A DNA stretch of 64,000 bases from Adiantum capillus-veneris (lineage: Eukaryota; Streptophyta; Polypodiopsida; Polypodiales; Pteridaceae), in NCBI GenBank assembly GCA_014529385.2, contig CM043947.1, positions 132,481,391-132,545,390 of the forward strand, read 5' to 3'. The notes below the pieces were generated by a model. The model did no database searches and was not told where the DNA came from. It saw only the letters and a list, made by a program, of their open reading frames with translations. This document shows positions 44,949 through 56,897 of this stretch, piece after piece (position 1 is the stretch's first letter; the number at the start of each line of letters is the position of its first letter). A program made the translations under genes and the position numbers.

Positions 44949-45610
44949 AGCAAAACTGGCTCAAGGTCTTCCTTCTCTTCCACCTCTTCCTTCTCCTGTT
45001 CCTGGGATTTTCTCCCTTTTCTCTTCTCCTTATTTCTCACATGAATGAGGAAGAGGAGACAAAATCTTTACCCATATCTCTTGACCTATTGCTCACAAAA
45101 AGAGGAAGAGGAGAAAGTGTGACAAACCTAAACCGTTTATAGCGTTGTGAAGACATGCAATATTGATAACATTCACATCAAACAAGAAGACATCTGAACA
45201 ATAAAAAAACAAATAAGACATTAAAAAAGACCTATGAACAACAAATCAAACAAGATAAGATATTTGAATCAATGATATGGAAATGTTTAAAATATCAGTC
45301 TGCTACTCGAAGAGACAACCAGCATTTGTACAAAATGCTAGTTTGATACAATTTTCATAGGCTTTAGTAGGATTTAGCTTAGAAGAAGATGTACTATTCC
45401 TTTTGGCACTTCTTGGCATAAAACTTTCTTCTCAATCCTCCTTGAGACTTGCAATCCATATTGAAAAATAGAAAAAGTAAGAATAGGTCACACAAAAATT
45501 TCTCCATCAGAAAAGAAACTATTACCTACATACCTTCTTTCCGGCTACTTGAAAATCAAAAGTTAAAGGTAAATGAACCTCCTCATTGTGTAAGTCCTGC
45601 CTCACTTGGT

Positions 45611-45658
45611 ACAATGAGCACTTGGTACTTATCCTCAATGTTGCCAAGTGCTCATTGT
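45611..45658. repeat. Perfect 15-bp inverted repeat with 18-nt loop
   Basis: acaatgagcacttgg (45611-45625) and its exact reverse complement (45644-45658). It is too short for a typical plant microRNA precursor and more likely a mini inverted repeat or transposon end. Confidence 0.8.
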
Positions 45659-47334
45659 GTATCCATACATCGATGTCCAAAATGGGGTTTCATTGAAATC
45701 ATCCATGTTTTGATCTAAAGGAACCATGTCCCCCCTCCCCCACACACAATGCCATTGGCTATAAAAAATGAGTTAATAAAGTTTTGGGTATGGATCATGT
45801 ATCTACAGGTAATGGAGCCAGATTGAACTTTGAAAGGACCCCATTCACTGTTTTCTCACTCCACCCTCATCCACAAATTCTAACACATCTTCATTATCTA
45901 AGCACTTAACTAACATCATTGTTCTAGAGACTTTCACATCAAGATTTGCAAAGAAATGCACAAAGACAGTGATGGGCATAAACATTGAAACTTTGCTCAG
46001 CTTGCCTGCAATGTTGGCCTTTAGGAATTTGTGGATTTCATAAAAGATATTGAACATTTTCACTTGTTATTGAGCTGGCAATGGCCACTCCCTACTTCTG
46101 AAACTAGGTAGTGCAACCTAGGTGATAGTGCCCCAATCCTTTATAGATTTTGGTGGGGCATAGAAATGATCATAAAAGAATATCCCTTTTCCTTTCAAAG
46201 AAATATGTGTTCTTCCTTTATAAATCTCTTCACCAATGGATCCATGCCAGACATCTAAAATATCTATGACACACTCCATTGGTTTCCATTCCTCTATGCT
46301 TGAGGGATACAGGTCTGTAATGAGCATTGTAGAGAACCATAAACCAAAATTATAACAATCATGTAGAGAACCACAAACATAGTAGAGAAACACAAACCAA
46401 AATTATTACAATGAGAAGATAATCTATTCAATACGTTTGAAAAATAAACAAGAAGGGAACCAACCACAACAAGAAGAGAAGTCTGAAACACTTACGATTA
46501 TCTATGTGCAAAGGAAGATTTGAGATTTTGGATTCTAGGTGAAGCTTCTCGTACATCTAAACACGCAGCACCAAAACCTCTTTCACTATGTTCTTGGCTC
46601 TAGAAGGTCAGAAGTCTTTCACTCTCCCTTTCCAACACATGCCAAGAATGGGTTCTTGGATGAGGCTTTTCTTCTCCTACTCTGTTGCATTATAATCCAA
46701 CTACCCTTGGTTATAGATATTGGTAACCATTGATTGTGGTCATCTAATGTGGCGTAAGTGGTAATGGAATCAATGGATGTGCTAGGGCATTTGGATTGGG
46801 TGGACTCCATTGCTTAAGGAGAATAGGATGCAGAGCAAATGAGGATGAAGAGAGGACAATAGAAAGAGGAGAGAAGGGGAGGTGAGATGAACAGTGGTGG
46901 GAAAAGAAGACCGTGAGAAGATTCAAAAAATATTTGGGTTCGGTGAAAGAGACCTTTTTGAGGTAAAAGTCACATGTATTTGAAAGCTACCTCAGATTTT
47001 GGCTCGAAGAAAATTTATTTTAGAAAATCAAATGCAATTTCCAATAAGAAGAGTATGTAACAAAATCCATCCCGTCGTTGTCTTAGAGAACTCTTTTTCT
47101 AAACGTTAAAAGGCCAAAAAGAGACCTTAAACTTCCCCTAATGGGCATCACAATCTCCAAGCCATGCACCAAATCCGTCCCAAACTTCTACTAAAAGGGC
47201 TCAAAAATCCCTCCTTTCAAGACACCAATACAAAGATGACTTTGTCCCTCTCTTCTTCCCTAAGGTGTCCACCTCTACTCAACTCACAACATTTTAAAAT
47301 GTTTGGTTCATTGGTGGTGGTGGGTTTTTTCTTT

Positions 47335-47358
47335 GGGGGGGGGGGGGGGGGGGGGGGG
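47335..47358. repeat. Poly-G run of about 24
   Basis: Homopolymer G; its length may be unreliable. Confidence 0.9.
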
Positions 47359-47785
47359 ATGTCATTGTTGAAGGGAGGCAAGGAGTCTTCTAAAGTGCAT
47401 GGAATTTCTTGCTTTTGTTGCTAAGGGACTCTAATGCCATCGTCATGCCAAGCAATGCCAGGTGGTGTTTCAAAACACCCGCAAAATGCCACACCTGTCA
47501 CATAGGGAACCGCCTTTGACATCGCTACCAAGGACATCACGTCAAAACACAAGCACAATGCAAGAAAGTTTGGAACAAGAGGATGCGACAGGGAATAAAA
47601 TTCTAGGAGCTCTAATTCTAGAGCATTTTTAAATGCTAGATGCAGAGTAGGAGAAGATGCATGCTACCAGCGGCAAGCTACTGGGGAGGGGCTCACTTCA
47701 CAAAAACTGCTCTCAAAAAGTCACCTTGTTCCACCAAGGTTCCAATACCATGTCAAAGTCAACGATGCAAAAGTGTAAAGACCAA

Positions 47786-47832
47786 GGGTGGGGGGGGGGG
47801 CGGGGGAGAGAGAGAGAGAGAGAGAGAGAGAG
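47786..47832. repeat. G-run plus (GA)n microsatellite
   Basis: Poly-G with one C, then about 13 GA units. The left flank (47753-47780) is shared with the GA tract at 19907. Confidence 0.92.
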
Positions 47833-48316
47833 ATTCTACAAATGATTACAATTTATGCTTACACTATGCATATATTTTGTGCACTTTTGAGTAGTATTGT
47901 GGTCTTCTACAAGCGGATATCCCTGTAGGGATTGGTTACATTGTTTGCATCTTTTTGGCACTTATTTATGTGTAGATACTCCATCAATGTACTTTTGAGA
48001 TGTGAATACTACCTTTTATATCAATTGTGGATGCAATTTTGGCATTTATGAAAGTTCTAATGATTTTTTAGAATTGATTAGTAGATGGTCATTGCTAAGC
48101 TTGACCATAGTCTTGCATCCACAAGGCCCCTCACCATAAAATTTGTATAGAGAGGATAAAATGCTTTTGATGTTGTGTTGGTAGTCATTTATGGTCAGAG
48201 ATTGATACATATTTGCAGTTATAGTCAGTTGACGCTCTTTATGTACTTGTTAATGCTCTTGACATCATTTTTCATTTATTTTAGTTTGAAATTTTCTCCA
48301 GTTATAAGGGAGACTC

Positions 48317-48403
48317 TGTAACATTTAATGGCCTAGTAACTTGTGTGTAGCAGAAAATAGCATAGACATAGTGAGAATTTCATTAGAATAAATTCCTAAT
48401 GAG
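48317..48403 (-). repeat. G4 3' LTR remnant (terminal part only)
   Basis: 'tgtaacatttaatggcctag' and on to 'aattcctaatgag' match the LTR end at 60384-60470. The rest of this LTR is missing. Confidence 0.85.
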
Positions 48404-48660
48404 CCAAAGCTGCTATCATAGGTAAGGAAAGAGATGTTTTTTCCTCCCTCTTTGAACTTCTTGATCTTGGACGACCTCTTCCACGCGGCATGGGATTTCC
48501 TATGGCCTTTTCTTTTTTATGGTTCAAAAGTTGCACCATCACTTTCTTCAGAAGATGAGGAATTTGAGGAAGATAGAGAAGAGGGTGACCTCTTCTCACC
48601 TTTTTCTTCTCTTGTTTTTTATCATCCCTCTTTGAATTATGGTGTGGAGAGGTGTGCGAT
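48403..48660 (-). pseudogene. G4 gag, second fragment
   Basis: Reverse complement of G1 gag from about 12650 to 12970: the S/E-rich stretch, the conserved 'agaggccatagaaaat'-type segment and 'cctatgat' at the junction. It abuts L1 at 48660. Confidence 0.82.
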
Positions 48661-48982
48661 TGTAAGGTCCCTCCCTAAACCCTAGAGCCCCTCCCTAAAC
48701 CCTAGAGCCATTCAGAACTTTTTTCAGCCTAGAAAATAATTTAGAAAAAGCAAGACCGACAAAGAAGTCATGCGGACAAGGAGACTTTACTCCAGACTGA
48801 AAAGACAAGGATATTTTGGATAAGAAATTACGTCATCCCTATATTTTTACAAAAAAATTAAGATTATTTTTATACTTTTTCGTGAAGATCCGCATGGGAA
48901 CTGATCTAGATCGGGAACTGGGAGAAAAAAGGACTAACTTGATTGAAAGATAAAGTTAAGAGATAAGATCTAAGAAGAAACT

Positions 48983-49128
48983 TGGAGTCCAATAGGAATT
49001 AAGAAGAGAATTGGGGTCCAATAGCATTTGAAAAGAGAAATGGGATCCAATAGCAATTGAGAGGAGAATTGGGGTCCAATAGGATTTGAGAAGAAAATTG
49101 GGGTCCAATAGGAATTGAGAAAAGAATA
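48983..49128 (+). promoter_or_regulatory. L1 CCAAT repeat array, 5 units (left LTR)
   Basis: Five units of 29-30 bp, each holding ATTGGGGTCCAATAGG or a close variant: an ATTGG and a CCAAT box face to face. The array ends 13 bp before the TATA box. CCAAT is the NF-Y core, so this is a likely promoter element. Confidence 0.75.
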
Positions 49129-49140
49129 CCCAACATTTTC

Positions 49141-49147
49141 TATATAA
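49141..49147 (+). promoter_or_regulatory. TATA box of L1 LTR
   Basis: TATATAA in 'ctatataagcacccc'; the same box lies at 56558-56564 in the right LTR. Confidence 0.8.
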
Positions 49148-49479
49148 GCACCCCCTCTCCTTTATAATTTTACACACACATATTGCTAAGCTACTTGCAT
49201 ACTTGCCATGCTCAAGATTATGCTTAACTAAATCAAGGTTTCCATTAAACCTTGCTCTTGCTCTCTCCCTCTCTTGAAGGCCAAACCCTTGAGGGTTTTG
49301 TGAAGAAGCTTCTCTCTCCTTCCTCTTCATCCTCAATCCCTTTCCTTCCTCCTTGAGCCTCACATCTCTTCAAGAAGGACTTCAATCCCACTTCCCTCTT
49401 GTTTAGAGGAGGCAATCTTCATTTCTAGTAGGATTAATTAATCCATGTTTTCTAATACTAGGAAGGTTTATGTACATCA

Positions 49480-50295
49480 TTTTAGCTTTAAGCTTTAATT
49501 GTAACCTTGGAATTAGGGTTAAGTATCAATGGTATTTATGCATCATTAAGTTAAGATTCAAAGGTAGATTTGCACTCATAAGCTAAGCTTTAATGGTAAC
49601 TTTGCACTTAGATGTAAGGTCTAGTGATTGCCTTGCATTTTTAGTTTTAAGCTTTAATGAAAACCTCGTAATTAGGGTTACGTGATAAGAGTATCTATGT
49701 ATCATTAAGTTAAGCTTGAAAGGTAGATTTGCACTCATAAGCTAAGCTTTAATGGTAACTTTGCACTTAGAGGTAAGCTTTAGTGACTACCTTGTATTTT
49801 TAGGTTTAGGCTTTAATGGAAACCTCGCAATTAGGGTCAAGTGATAAGAGTATCTATGCATCATAAAGTTAAGCTTCAAAGGTAAATTTTCTCTTGTAAG
49901 ATAATCTTTAATGGTAACTTTGCACTTAGATGTAAGCTTTAGTGACTACCTTGCATTTTTAGGTTTAAGCTTTAATGGAAACCTCACAATTAGGATTAAG
50001 TGCTAAGAGTATCTATGCATCATTAAGTAAGTTTCAAAGGTAGATTTGGACTCTTAAGCTAAGCATTAATGGTAACTTTGCACTTAGGTGTAAGCTTTAG
50101 TGACTACCTTGTATTTTAGGTTTAAACTTTAATGGAAACCTCGCAATTAGGGTTATGTGCTAAAAGTATCTATGTATCATTAAGTTAAGTTTCAAAGGTA
50201 GATTTGCACTCTTAAGCTAAGCATTAATGGTAACTTTGCACTTAGGTGTAAGCTTTAGTGACTACCTTGTATTTTAGGTTTAAGCTTTAATGGAA
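49480..50295 (+). repeat. 159-bp tandem repeats in L1 left LTR
   Basis: Five full units with 'tagatttgcactcataagc' or variants at about 49564, 49724, 49883, 50041 and 50199 (spacing 160, 159, 158, 158). Each unit contains two near-copies of 'aagctttaatgg', so a half-unit substructure is visible. They lie downstream of the TATA box, in the transcribed leader. Confidence 0.9.
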
Positions 50296-52137
50296 AACTC
50301 AAAAACTCATAAATTATAGGATGGCCTTCTAGCTTCTTAAATGGAAAGCTAGGCACCATAAGAAAAGAATAGTTATCTAAGCTCAATAGAAGTAGTTCAA
50401 TTTTTGGTATTGAAGAGTATTTCTAAAGTTTTCAATTTCAAGTTTATTTGCAAATACGGGATGGGCAAGATAGGGGATAACTTCACGGAATTGATCTCCG
50501 TGTTGTTTGAACCGAAAACTCTCCAAGCTTCCATGGAGATGCTCCATGGATAGCAAAGGATTGTAAAAACCTGGGAATCGTACAAAACGGGGATTGAACT
50601 TCAAATGTTGGCATTTCCGAAGAGACATTAACCATCAAATGCCTATGGCAAAAAATCGCTTGTATTTTCTAATAAACTTGGTTGGTAGATAATTAATGAA
50701 AGTAGGAATTAAGGTTGATAAATTGAATGAACCTAGAAATTACCAACTAGGAGTTAAAAAGGAATCTCGAGAGGTGATAGGGATAGCCCATTGCAAAACA
50801 TAGATTTAACTAGGAGTTTTGAAGATTGTCTGGAAATGACCGGAAACCAAGATGGATCTTCTTGGGGTCAATTTGATTGAAAGGCCGGACCATTGAGAGG
50901 ATTCTCTTGGGGAACTTGACGGAGATTGGCCCTTTTCGGCTAGGGCAGCGTAACCGGCAAGTTGTTATACCTAGGTCATTCATGCCCGAGGAATAAGGGA
51001 TGAATGGGTTTGTTTTATTTTTGCTCGGGCGGGTGAAGTACCTGCGGTATCTTATTGAAAATCGGCCATAATCCGGGTATGGCCTGATGTCAATAGTTGG
51101 ATGAGAAGGTTATACTCAAGGAGGATGATGTGAATTTAATTAAGGAAATTTGTTCCACTTGGTTGCTTAAAAAGGAACTGGAAAGGCTAGGAATATAGGG
51201 TCTATCATGTGCATCCGTCACCAAATGGTGCTATACCTCTCGAAATAAAATGCTTAGGAAGGAATGATTAAATTACTTGATGATCCTTTCCCAAATACTT
51301 AATTATGGGAAATATTGTGAAGGTGTTGCCATTTTGATGGCTTGTAACCGATTATCTTGGCGTTAATGGAGAGACAAGATGAATTGGTTGAGACTAAATG
51401 TGTTGCATGATTAGTTAGGAAACGAGTTACAAGCTAATTATAGCAGATAAAGGAAAGGAGATGAATTAAAAGTTTCTAAATAAAGATCTGGTGGGAACAA
51501 CCACATGAATTTCCCTGAACGAGGGTATGCAATAGATTGCATGCTTCTTCTTGTTGGATGATGTCTGATAGACTACTATCTTCCTGATTTTGTAGTAGTT
51601 AAGTACTACCTCGGGAAGGGATTTTCATGAAATGGTTCAGGGGGTGGGGGGATCTGTAGGGTCAGATGGCCGGATGTTGATTTAAATTTTTTATTTTAAA
51701 CGCTAAGACTACGCGGGATAAAAATGGGTAATCGGGGACGAGCAAGACCATGTAGGATTGCAAGGTCCCTCTTCTTAGGGGAAAGTGATAACTACCGTGC
51801 CTGCTTGTCAAGAAAAAGGGGTTATTGCCATGAATCAAGGGAGAACAAGAAAGCAAGAGGATATCCGTAAGTTAAAGATCAAGAGAATCAAGACTAAGGA
51901 CCACGATTTTAGGTGCGAAAAGCTGTCAAGCACAGACTGATTATGAGAAGCGGATAGAATCGTTCAATGATGGGATATATACCCCCTTGGGTTGGCATTC
52001 AAGATAGATCGGAGTCCTCTCTGAGTGTTGGTCCCAAGTGGGAGGGATACCTGCAGATAGATCTACGTCATTCCCTGGAACGGTCTGGAGGACTGAGGGA
52101 AGTGAGTAGGATCGAGTCTGGGTATGGCCCTCACAAG

Positions 52138-52150
52138 TGGTATCAGAGCC
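52138..52150 (+). other. L1 primer-binding site (tRNA-Met)
   Basis: TGGTATCAGAGCC, a perfect match to the plant initiator-Met site, two bases after the LTR. Confidence 0.95.
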
Positions 52151-54370
52151 TAATTCTGAATCTTGGAGCTTGGAGTTTAGAATTTTGGATTTAAGATTAA
52201 TGCATGAGAGAAAAACAACTCAGTCTAGTACCCAAATTTCAATTATATTACAAAATGAATTCTTGATGTTCCAATAAATTCAAGATGGCTTGGGATCTGG
52301 TAGAAGAAATTCAGCGGATTATCTATGAGAGGATGGAAACTGCTATGCTAGATCAAAGGCTCGCTATGCTGAAACATTTTAGGGAGATCTTATTTCCAGA
52401 AACCTATACTTGTGCCTAAGATTTAAACAAGTGAAAAGTGTGAGTAAAGTTGGAAATGAACGATATAGAAATTTGTGAAAGAATACGTAATGCACTTGTG
52501 CGAAGACGCATGGAAGTGGCATAAATGAATGAAGACGCATGCACTTGTGCTAAGACACATGAAAGTGGCATGGATGAATTTTTTTTTGAGCTTTACATGT
52601 CATTCTCCCTCAAGCTTAGTAATAAGGAGCAAGATTGGGTAAGGTAGCTACCACATGAAGAATTAATTTCTAGGACATTGATTGGAAGATAATTTTTGAG
52701 TAATAATGAAGAAATCCAAGAAGTTCTTGTGATTGGCCACAGATAAAGCTATAAGTATATATAGCAAGACTCGTTTTGAAATTACTGATGGCTTGGAATA
52801 TTCAAGAAGGAGAAGTTTATAAGATGGTCCTGAAAGAATGGGGATAGCCGAACCGGAGAACACGTTAGTTATGTTGAGACGCCTTATCAAACTTTTCTTT
52901 CCTAAGGAAAGTGACATTTCTACTAAGAAATGGAGAACATGTGGGTCGAGTAGAGTTACACGGTTAACCCTATGGGGACGCGTACAACTATTGAATAATT
53001 TACGGATTGCAATGATGAGAGAAAACTGGTATTGGGACCAAAGAGATATAGTATGGTCCAATCTTATTTTCAGTTTTTGTAAGTAAACCTCTACTTATAG
53101 TACCTCAAGACAGTAAATGAGGCGTGCTTAAAAACTCACAAGGAAGCAAGATGGGAAAGTGCAATAGATAAGTTCATAAATATTGCAGACATTTAAACTC
53201 CAAAGAAGAATAAGAAAACAAACTTATGAGTTAGTCAAGAACTCAAAGTTGGAATTCTTACTCAAGACTATCATAGACAGAAGACCCTTTGCTGAAAGCA
53301 CTAAATAGAGATGTCCTTAAGAATTTAATTACAGAGGAGAGACAGACATTTGAAGAAAAGAAAATACTGACAATACTCAATTTTTTTTCAAAAAGGGCTA
53401 TTTCTTTAATTAAAGCCAAAAAGGATTACAAGGGAAGCAGGAAGTAATTACAAGAGAGGCAAGAAAGTTTAGAACTCATGAAGATCCTCTAATATATGGT
53501 CACATAACCAAGTATCTCAAGAACCACACATGTTAAGACGCTCACCATATGGAATGGTTCTACGAGAAACAACTTGAGTAATTTGTCGGGTATGAGCTGA
53601 GAAAAAAAAAACGCTCTAAGAGGAAGACTCCACATGGTATCAAGGCAAATCTTAGAATGGGAGATAAATTGCACGAGCAAGAACAACCTTGCGGAGAACC
53701 CATGATCTCGTGTAATTTTGACGCAGTAGTATCGAGGGCCAAGTCCCAGAGCCTCTGTAACCATAGCAAGTAGGGTATTGTTGCGGAAACGGTCTCTGCC
53801 CCAGAGAGTCACTCTTGTGAGATGTCGCCATGTCTTCCATATCATCTGATCGACACAATAATTTGGTTGAGGAAAGAGAAGATCTTTGTATTACTCTAAG
53901 AACTGTCTTTTAACTGCCTCATCTGCACTCTGCAAGTGAGAGATGCATACAGGAAGAACCAAGTCTTCTTGTCAAGAGGCCATCAGATAAGAAAATGACT
54001 AAGTTACAAGAGAGTAAAGATCGCAAAAATAAGAGAATAACAAGTACTGATAAAGAAAGGATTACCAATAGCTTATAAAGAGGAAGTAGCGTATCGAAGA
54101 AGCCACAAATGCGATGACTTATTCAAGAAGATAGCTTATTAAGAAAGATTTCCCATGACTCCAATATTATATTAGCAGTTTTTTTGGAGATGAAGAAGTG
54201 TAAGAGAGAAGTCAAGTTGAAAGCATTAACAAGAAGTTAATTTGCAAGACGTATCCAAGAAGATTCGTCAATTACGTATTTTATTTGAGTTGAGGACATC
54301 TTTTTCTTTTTTTGTTGGGGAGAGATGCTGCCTTCAATAGACTCAAAGACCTCTTGACCAGCAGTCACCC
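52151..54370 (+). other. L1 internal region, mostly non-coding
   Basis: No gag, protease or RT motifs. Contains a diverged inverted duplication. The plus-strand frame near 52926-53050 (RVTRLTLWGRVQLLNN) resembles the minus-strand frame near 53830-53700 (LTRVTLWGRDRFRNN). Its origin is unknown to me. Confidence 0.55.
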
Positions 54371-54389
54371 TGACTAATTCACTCCTTAG

Positions 54390-55250
54390 CTCTTCTTCCG
54401 AGGAAGTTCAACAAGAAATTCAGGTAGACCCCTATTTTAGACCTCTTCTGCAAGTGATTCAAGCTCAGAACCCGAGGGGACACTTAACTGACTATACCTT
54501 AGCTGATGGTCTTCTTTACTACCTCGAAAGCTTCAGTCCCTAGATATTCCTCAGATGAAGTGGGAATGTCTATGGACTTTGTTACAAGTCTTCCAAAGAC
54601 AACTAGAAACTATGATTCTATTTTTGTCTTAGTAGATAAGCTCTCTAAGGTGGCTTATCTAATTTCAGTCAAGCAGACAGCCACCGCCATCGATATAGCC
54701 CAAGTATTTGCCAAAGAGGTAGTAAGATTATATGGAATCCCTCCAAGAATCATAAGTGATCGGGATGCCAAATTTACTTCTAAGTTTTGGCAAACCAAGT
54801 TTCGATCTCTGCGTACCCAACTGGATCTCAGCTCAGCATATCATCCAGAGACTGATGGTCAAATTGAGCGAGTGAATGAAGTCATTGAAAATATGCTTCG
54901 AGCATACTGCAACCAACAGCCCCAGCAATGGATCAAGTTTCTTCCCCTAGTTGAGTTTGCTTATAACTCTTCTCACCATCGCAGCCTCAGAATGTCACTC
55001 TTTAAAGCCTTGCATGGTCAAGAATGTTTAGTCCCTCTTCGATTAGCCGACCAGCTACAACCTGAAGAGAGCTAGTGATAGGCAAAAGAGCTATGTTGAT
55101 CTTCACTGCTCCGCTAGAAGCTTTAGCGAAGGTGAACAAGTTTTCCTCAGAGTCAAACCCAAACGCATCTCCCTAGATCTAAGAAAATTCCGTAAGCTTG
55201 CATTCAGCTATTATGGACCTTTTGGAATCAAATCAATTTTTCCTTTTGTC
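54390..55250 (+). pseudogene. L1 integrase relic
   Basis: A pre-integrase linker near 54400-54530 (LTDYTLADGLLYYLES in a different frame) is followed by an open 190-codon core from 54506. The core has SMDFVTSLPK (Asp), IISDRDAKFTSKFW (Asp) and GQIERVNEVIE (Glu), so the catalytic triad is intact. After TAG 55073-55075 the sequence continues in another frame as a GPY/F-type C-terminus (YYGPFGI near 55212-55232). The zinc-binding half is missing. Most similar in the window to G3 integrase. Confidence 0.85.
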
Positions 55251-56309
55251 CAAACCCTTGATCATATTTTTTTGGAACAATTTATACTTATTCTTTAAGA
55301 TAGTGATGGCACTTTTGATGTAACTTTTTTATGGAATTTAAGCATCTCTAGTCAGTCAATTCTTTGAGATTCAAATCATCTATGGTGTTTTACAAGTCTA
55401 AATTGTTATGATACGTGAAATATCTGATTACCAAGTGAAAGACGAGGCAGTAAGCTATAGACAAAAGAGAAATAAGGATGGAGGAAATAAATTGGGTACA
55501 CAAGGGAGGAGATGTTGCAAGATTAATTGAAAGATCAGTATCAAATCCTTTCACTGTCAAGAACATGGTATTAGTTGGATGATATCAATAGAGAAATGAG
55601 TCAATGCTCAAAACGGAAAAAAGTTAAAGTTTAGGTAAGAATGGTAAGCGTATTAAGGCTATAGATAGAGAGCAAAGTGAAGAAATGATATTCGGACCTA
55701 ACAAGAGAAACACAATCCGGTCACACCAAAGGAAAAATACCCAGTTGAGTAAGATCACACTCAGTAATTAAAGTAACCTCAAGTCATTAAGACTTCTTTA
55801 TGATTAAGACTTTTGAGTCAACGCGCTAAAAAAAATAAAAATAGAAGAGAAGTGTATTATTCAAGATCCATTACCAGCTTCAATGTCCTTTAATCTAAAA
55901 AACCCTAAAGTTACTGACCATCTTTAATCATAAGTTGACCAAAGATGGAGTCTATCTACTCTCTAAAGCATGTCTCGAGCGGAGGATAACTCTTTATTTT
56001 TGTTAGGGAGTTTGTAAGGTCCCTCCCTAAACCCTAGAGCCATTCAGAACTTTTTCAGCCTAGAAAATAATTAGAAAAAGCAAGATCGACAAAGAAGTCA
56101 TGCAGACAACGAGGCTTTACTCCACACTGAAAAGACAAGGATATTTTGAATAAGAAATTACGTCATCCCTATATTTTTACAAAAATATTAAGATTGTTTT
56201 TATACTTCTTCATGAAGATCCGCGTGGGAACTGATCTAGATCGGGAACTGGGAGAAAAAGGGACTAACTTGATTGAAAGATAAAGTTAAGAGATAAGAAC
56301 TAAGAAGAA

Positions 56310-56545
56310 AATTGGGGTCCAATAGGAATTAAGAAGAGAATTGGGCTCCAATAGCATTTGAGAAGAGAATTGGGGTCCAATAGGAATTAAGAAGAGAATT
56401 GGGATCCAATAGCATTTGAGAAGAGAAATGGGGTTCAATAGCAATTGAGAGGAGAATTAGGGTCCAATAGGATTTGAGAAGAAAATTAGGGTCCAATAAG
56501 AATTGAGAAGAAAATTGGGATCCAATAGGAATTGAGAAAAGAATA
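56310..56545 (+). promoter_or_regulatory. L1 CCAAT repeat array, 8 units (right LTR)
   Basis: Eight 29-30-bp units of the same kind as the left LTR array, followed by TATA 56558-56564. Confidence 0.75.
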
Positions 56546-56897
56546 CCCACCATTTCCTATATAAGCACCCCCTCTCCTTTATAATTTTACACACACATAT
56601 TGCTAAGCTACTTGCATACTTGCCATGCTCAAGATTATGCTTAAGTAAATCAAGGTTTCCATTAAACCTTGCTCTTGCTCTCTCCCTCTCTTGAAGGCCA
56701 AACCCTTGAGGGTTTTGTGAAGAAGCTTCTCTCTCCTTCCTCTTCATCCTAAATCCCTTTCCTTCCTCCTTGAGCCTCACATCTCTTCAAGAAGGACTTC
56801 AATCCCACTTCCCTCTTGTTTAGAGGAGGTAATCTTCATTTCTAGTAGGATCAATTAATCCATGTGTTTTAATACTAGGAAGGTTTATATGCATCAT

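Larger units (their letters stand above)
44949..48316. other. Mostly unassigned stretch
   Basis: Holds a 15-bp-stem hairpin (45611-45658), a short 34-bp-type tandem repeat (46329-46415), poly-G and GA tracts, and small minus-strand frames at 45845-46063 and 46118-46393. The second, containing DVWHGSIGEEIYKGRTHI, looks more protein-like than average, but I cannot name it. No complete gene is supported. Confidence 0.5.
48661..52135 (+). repeat. L1 5' LTR
   Basis: 3,475 bp, TGTAAGGTCC to CCTCACA. In order it holds a 20-bp duplication of 'ccctaaaccctagagcc' at its start, a CCAAT repeat array (48983-49128), TATA box 49141-49147, a C/T-rich leader, five or six 159-bp repeats (49480-50295), and about 1.8 kb without recognisable features. 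Confidence 0.92.

Noticed and set aside
44528-45040. 170-codon minus-strand frame
   Set aside because: Antisense of the Lys/Glu-rich frame; its Leu/Ser/Phe runs are the complement of AAG/GAG codons.
47335-47358. G-quadruplex or regulatory role for the poly-G run
   Set aside because: A single homopolymer in a region without a supported gene; length may be a sequencing artefact.
48666-48711. Telomere-like 'ccctaaaccctag' at the L1 LTR start
   Set aside because: Only two short CCCTAAACCCT-type matches separated by 'agagcccct', as part of an LTR terminus present at both ends of L1; not a telomeric array.
49480-50295. CRISPR-like regular repeats
   Set aside because: Units are head-to-tail 159-bp repeats without unique spacers, inside a plant LTR.
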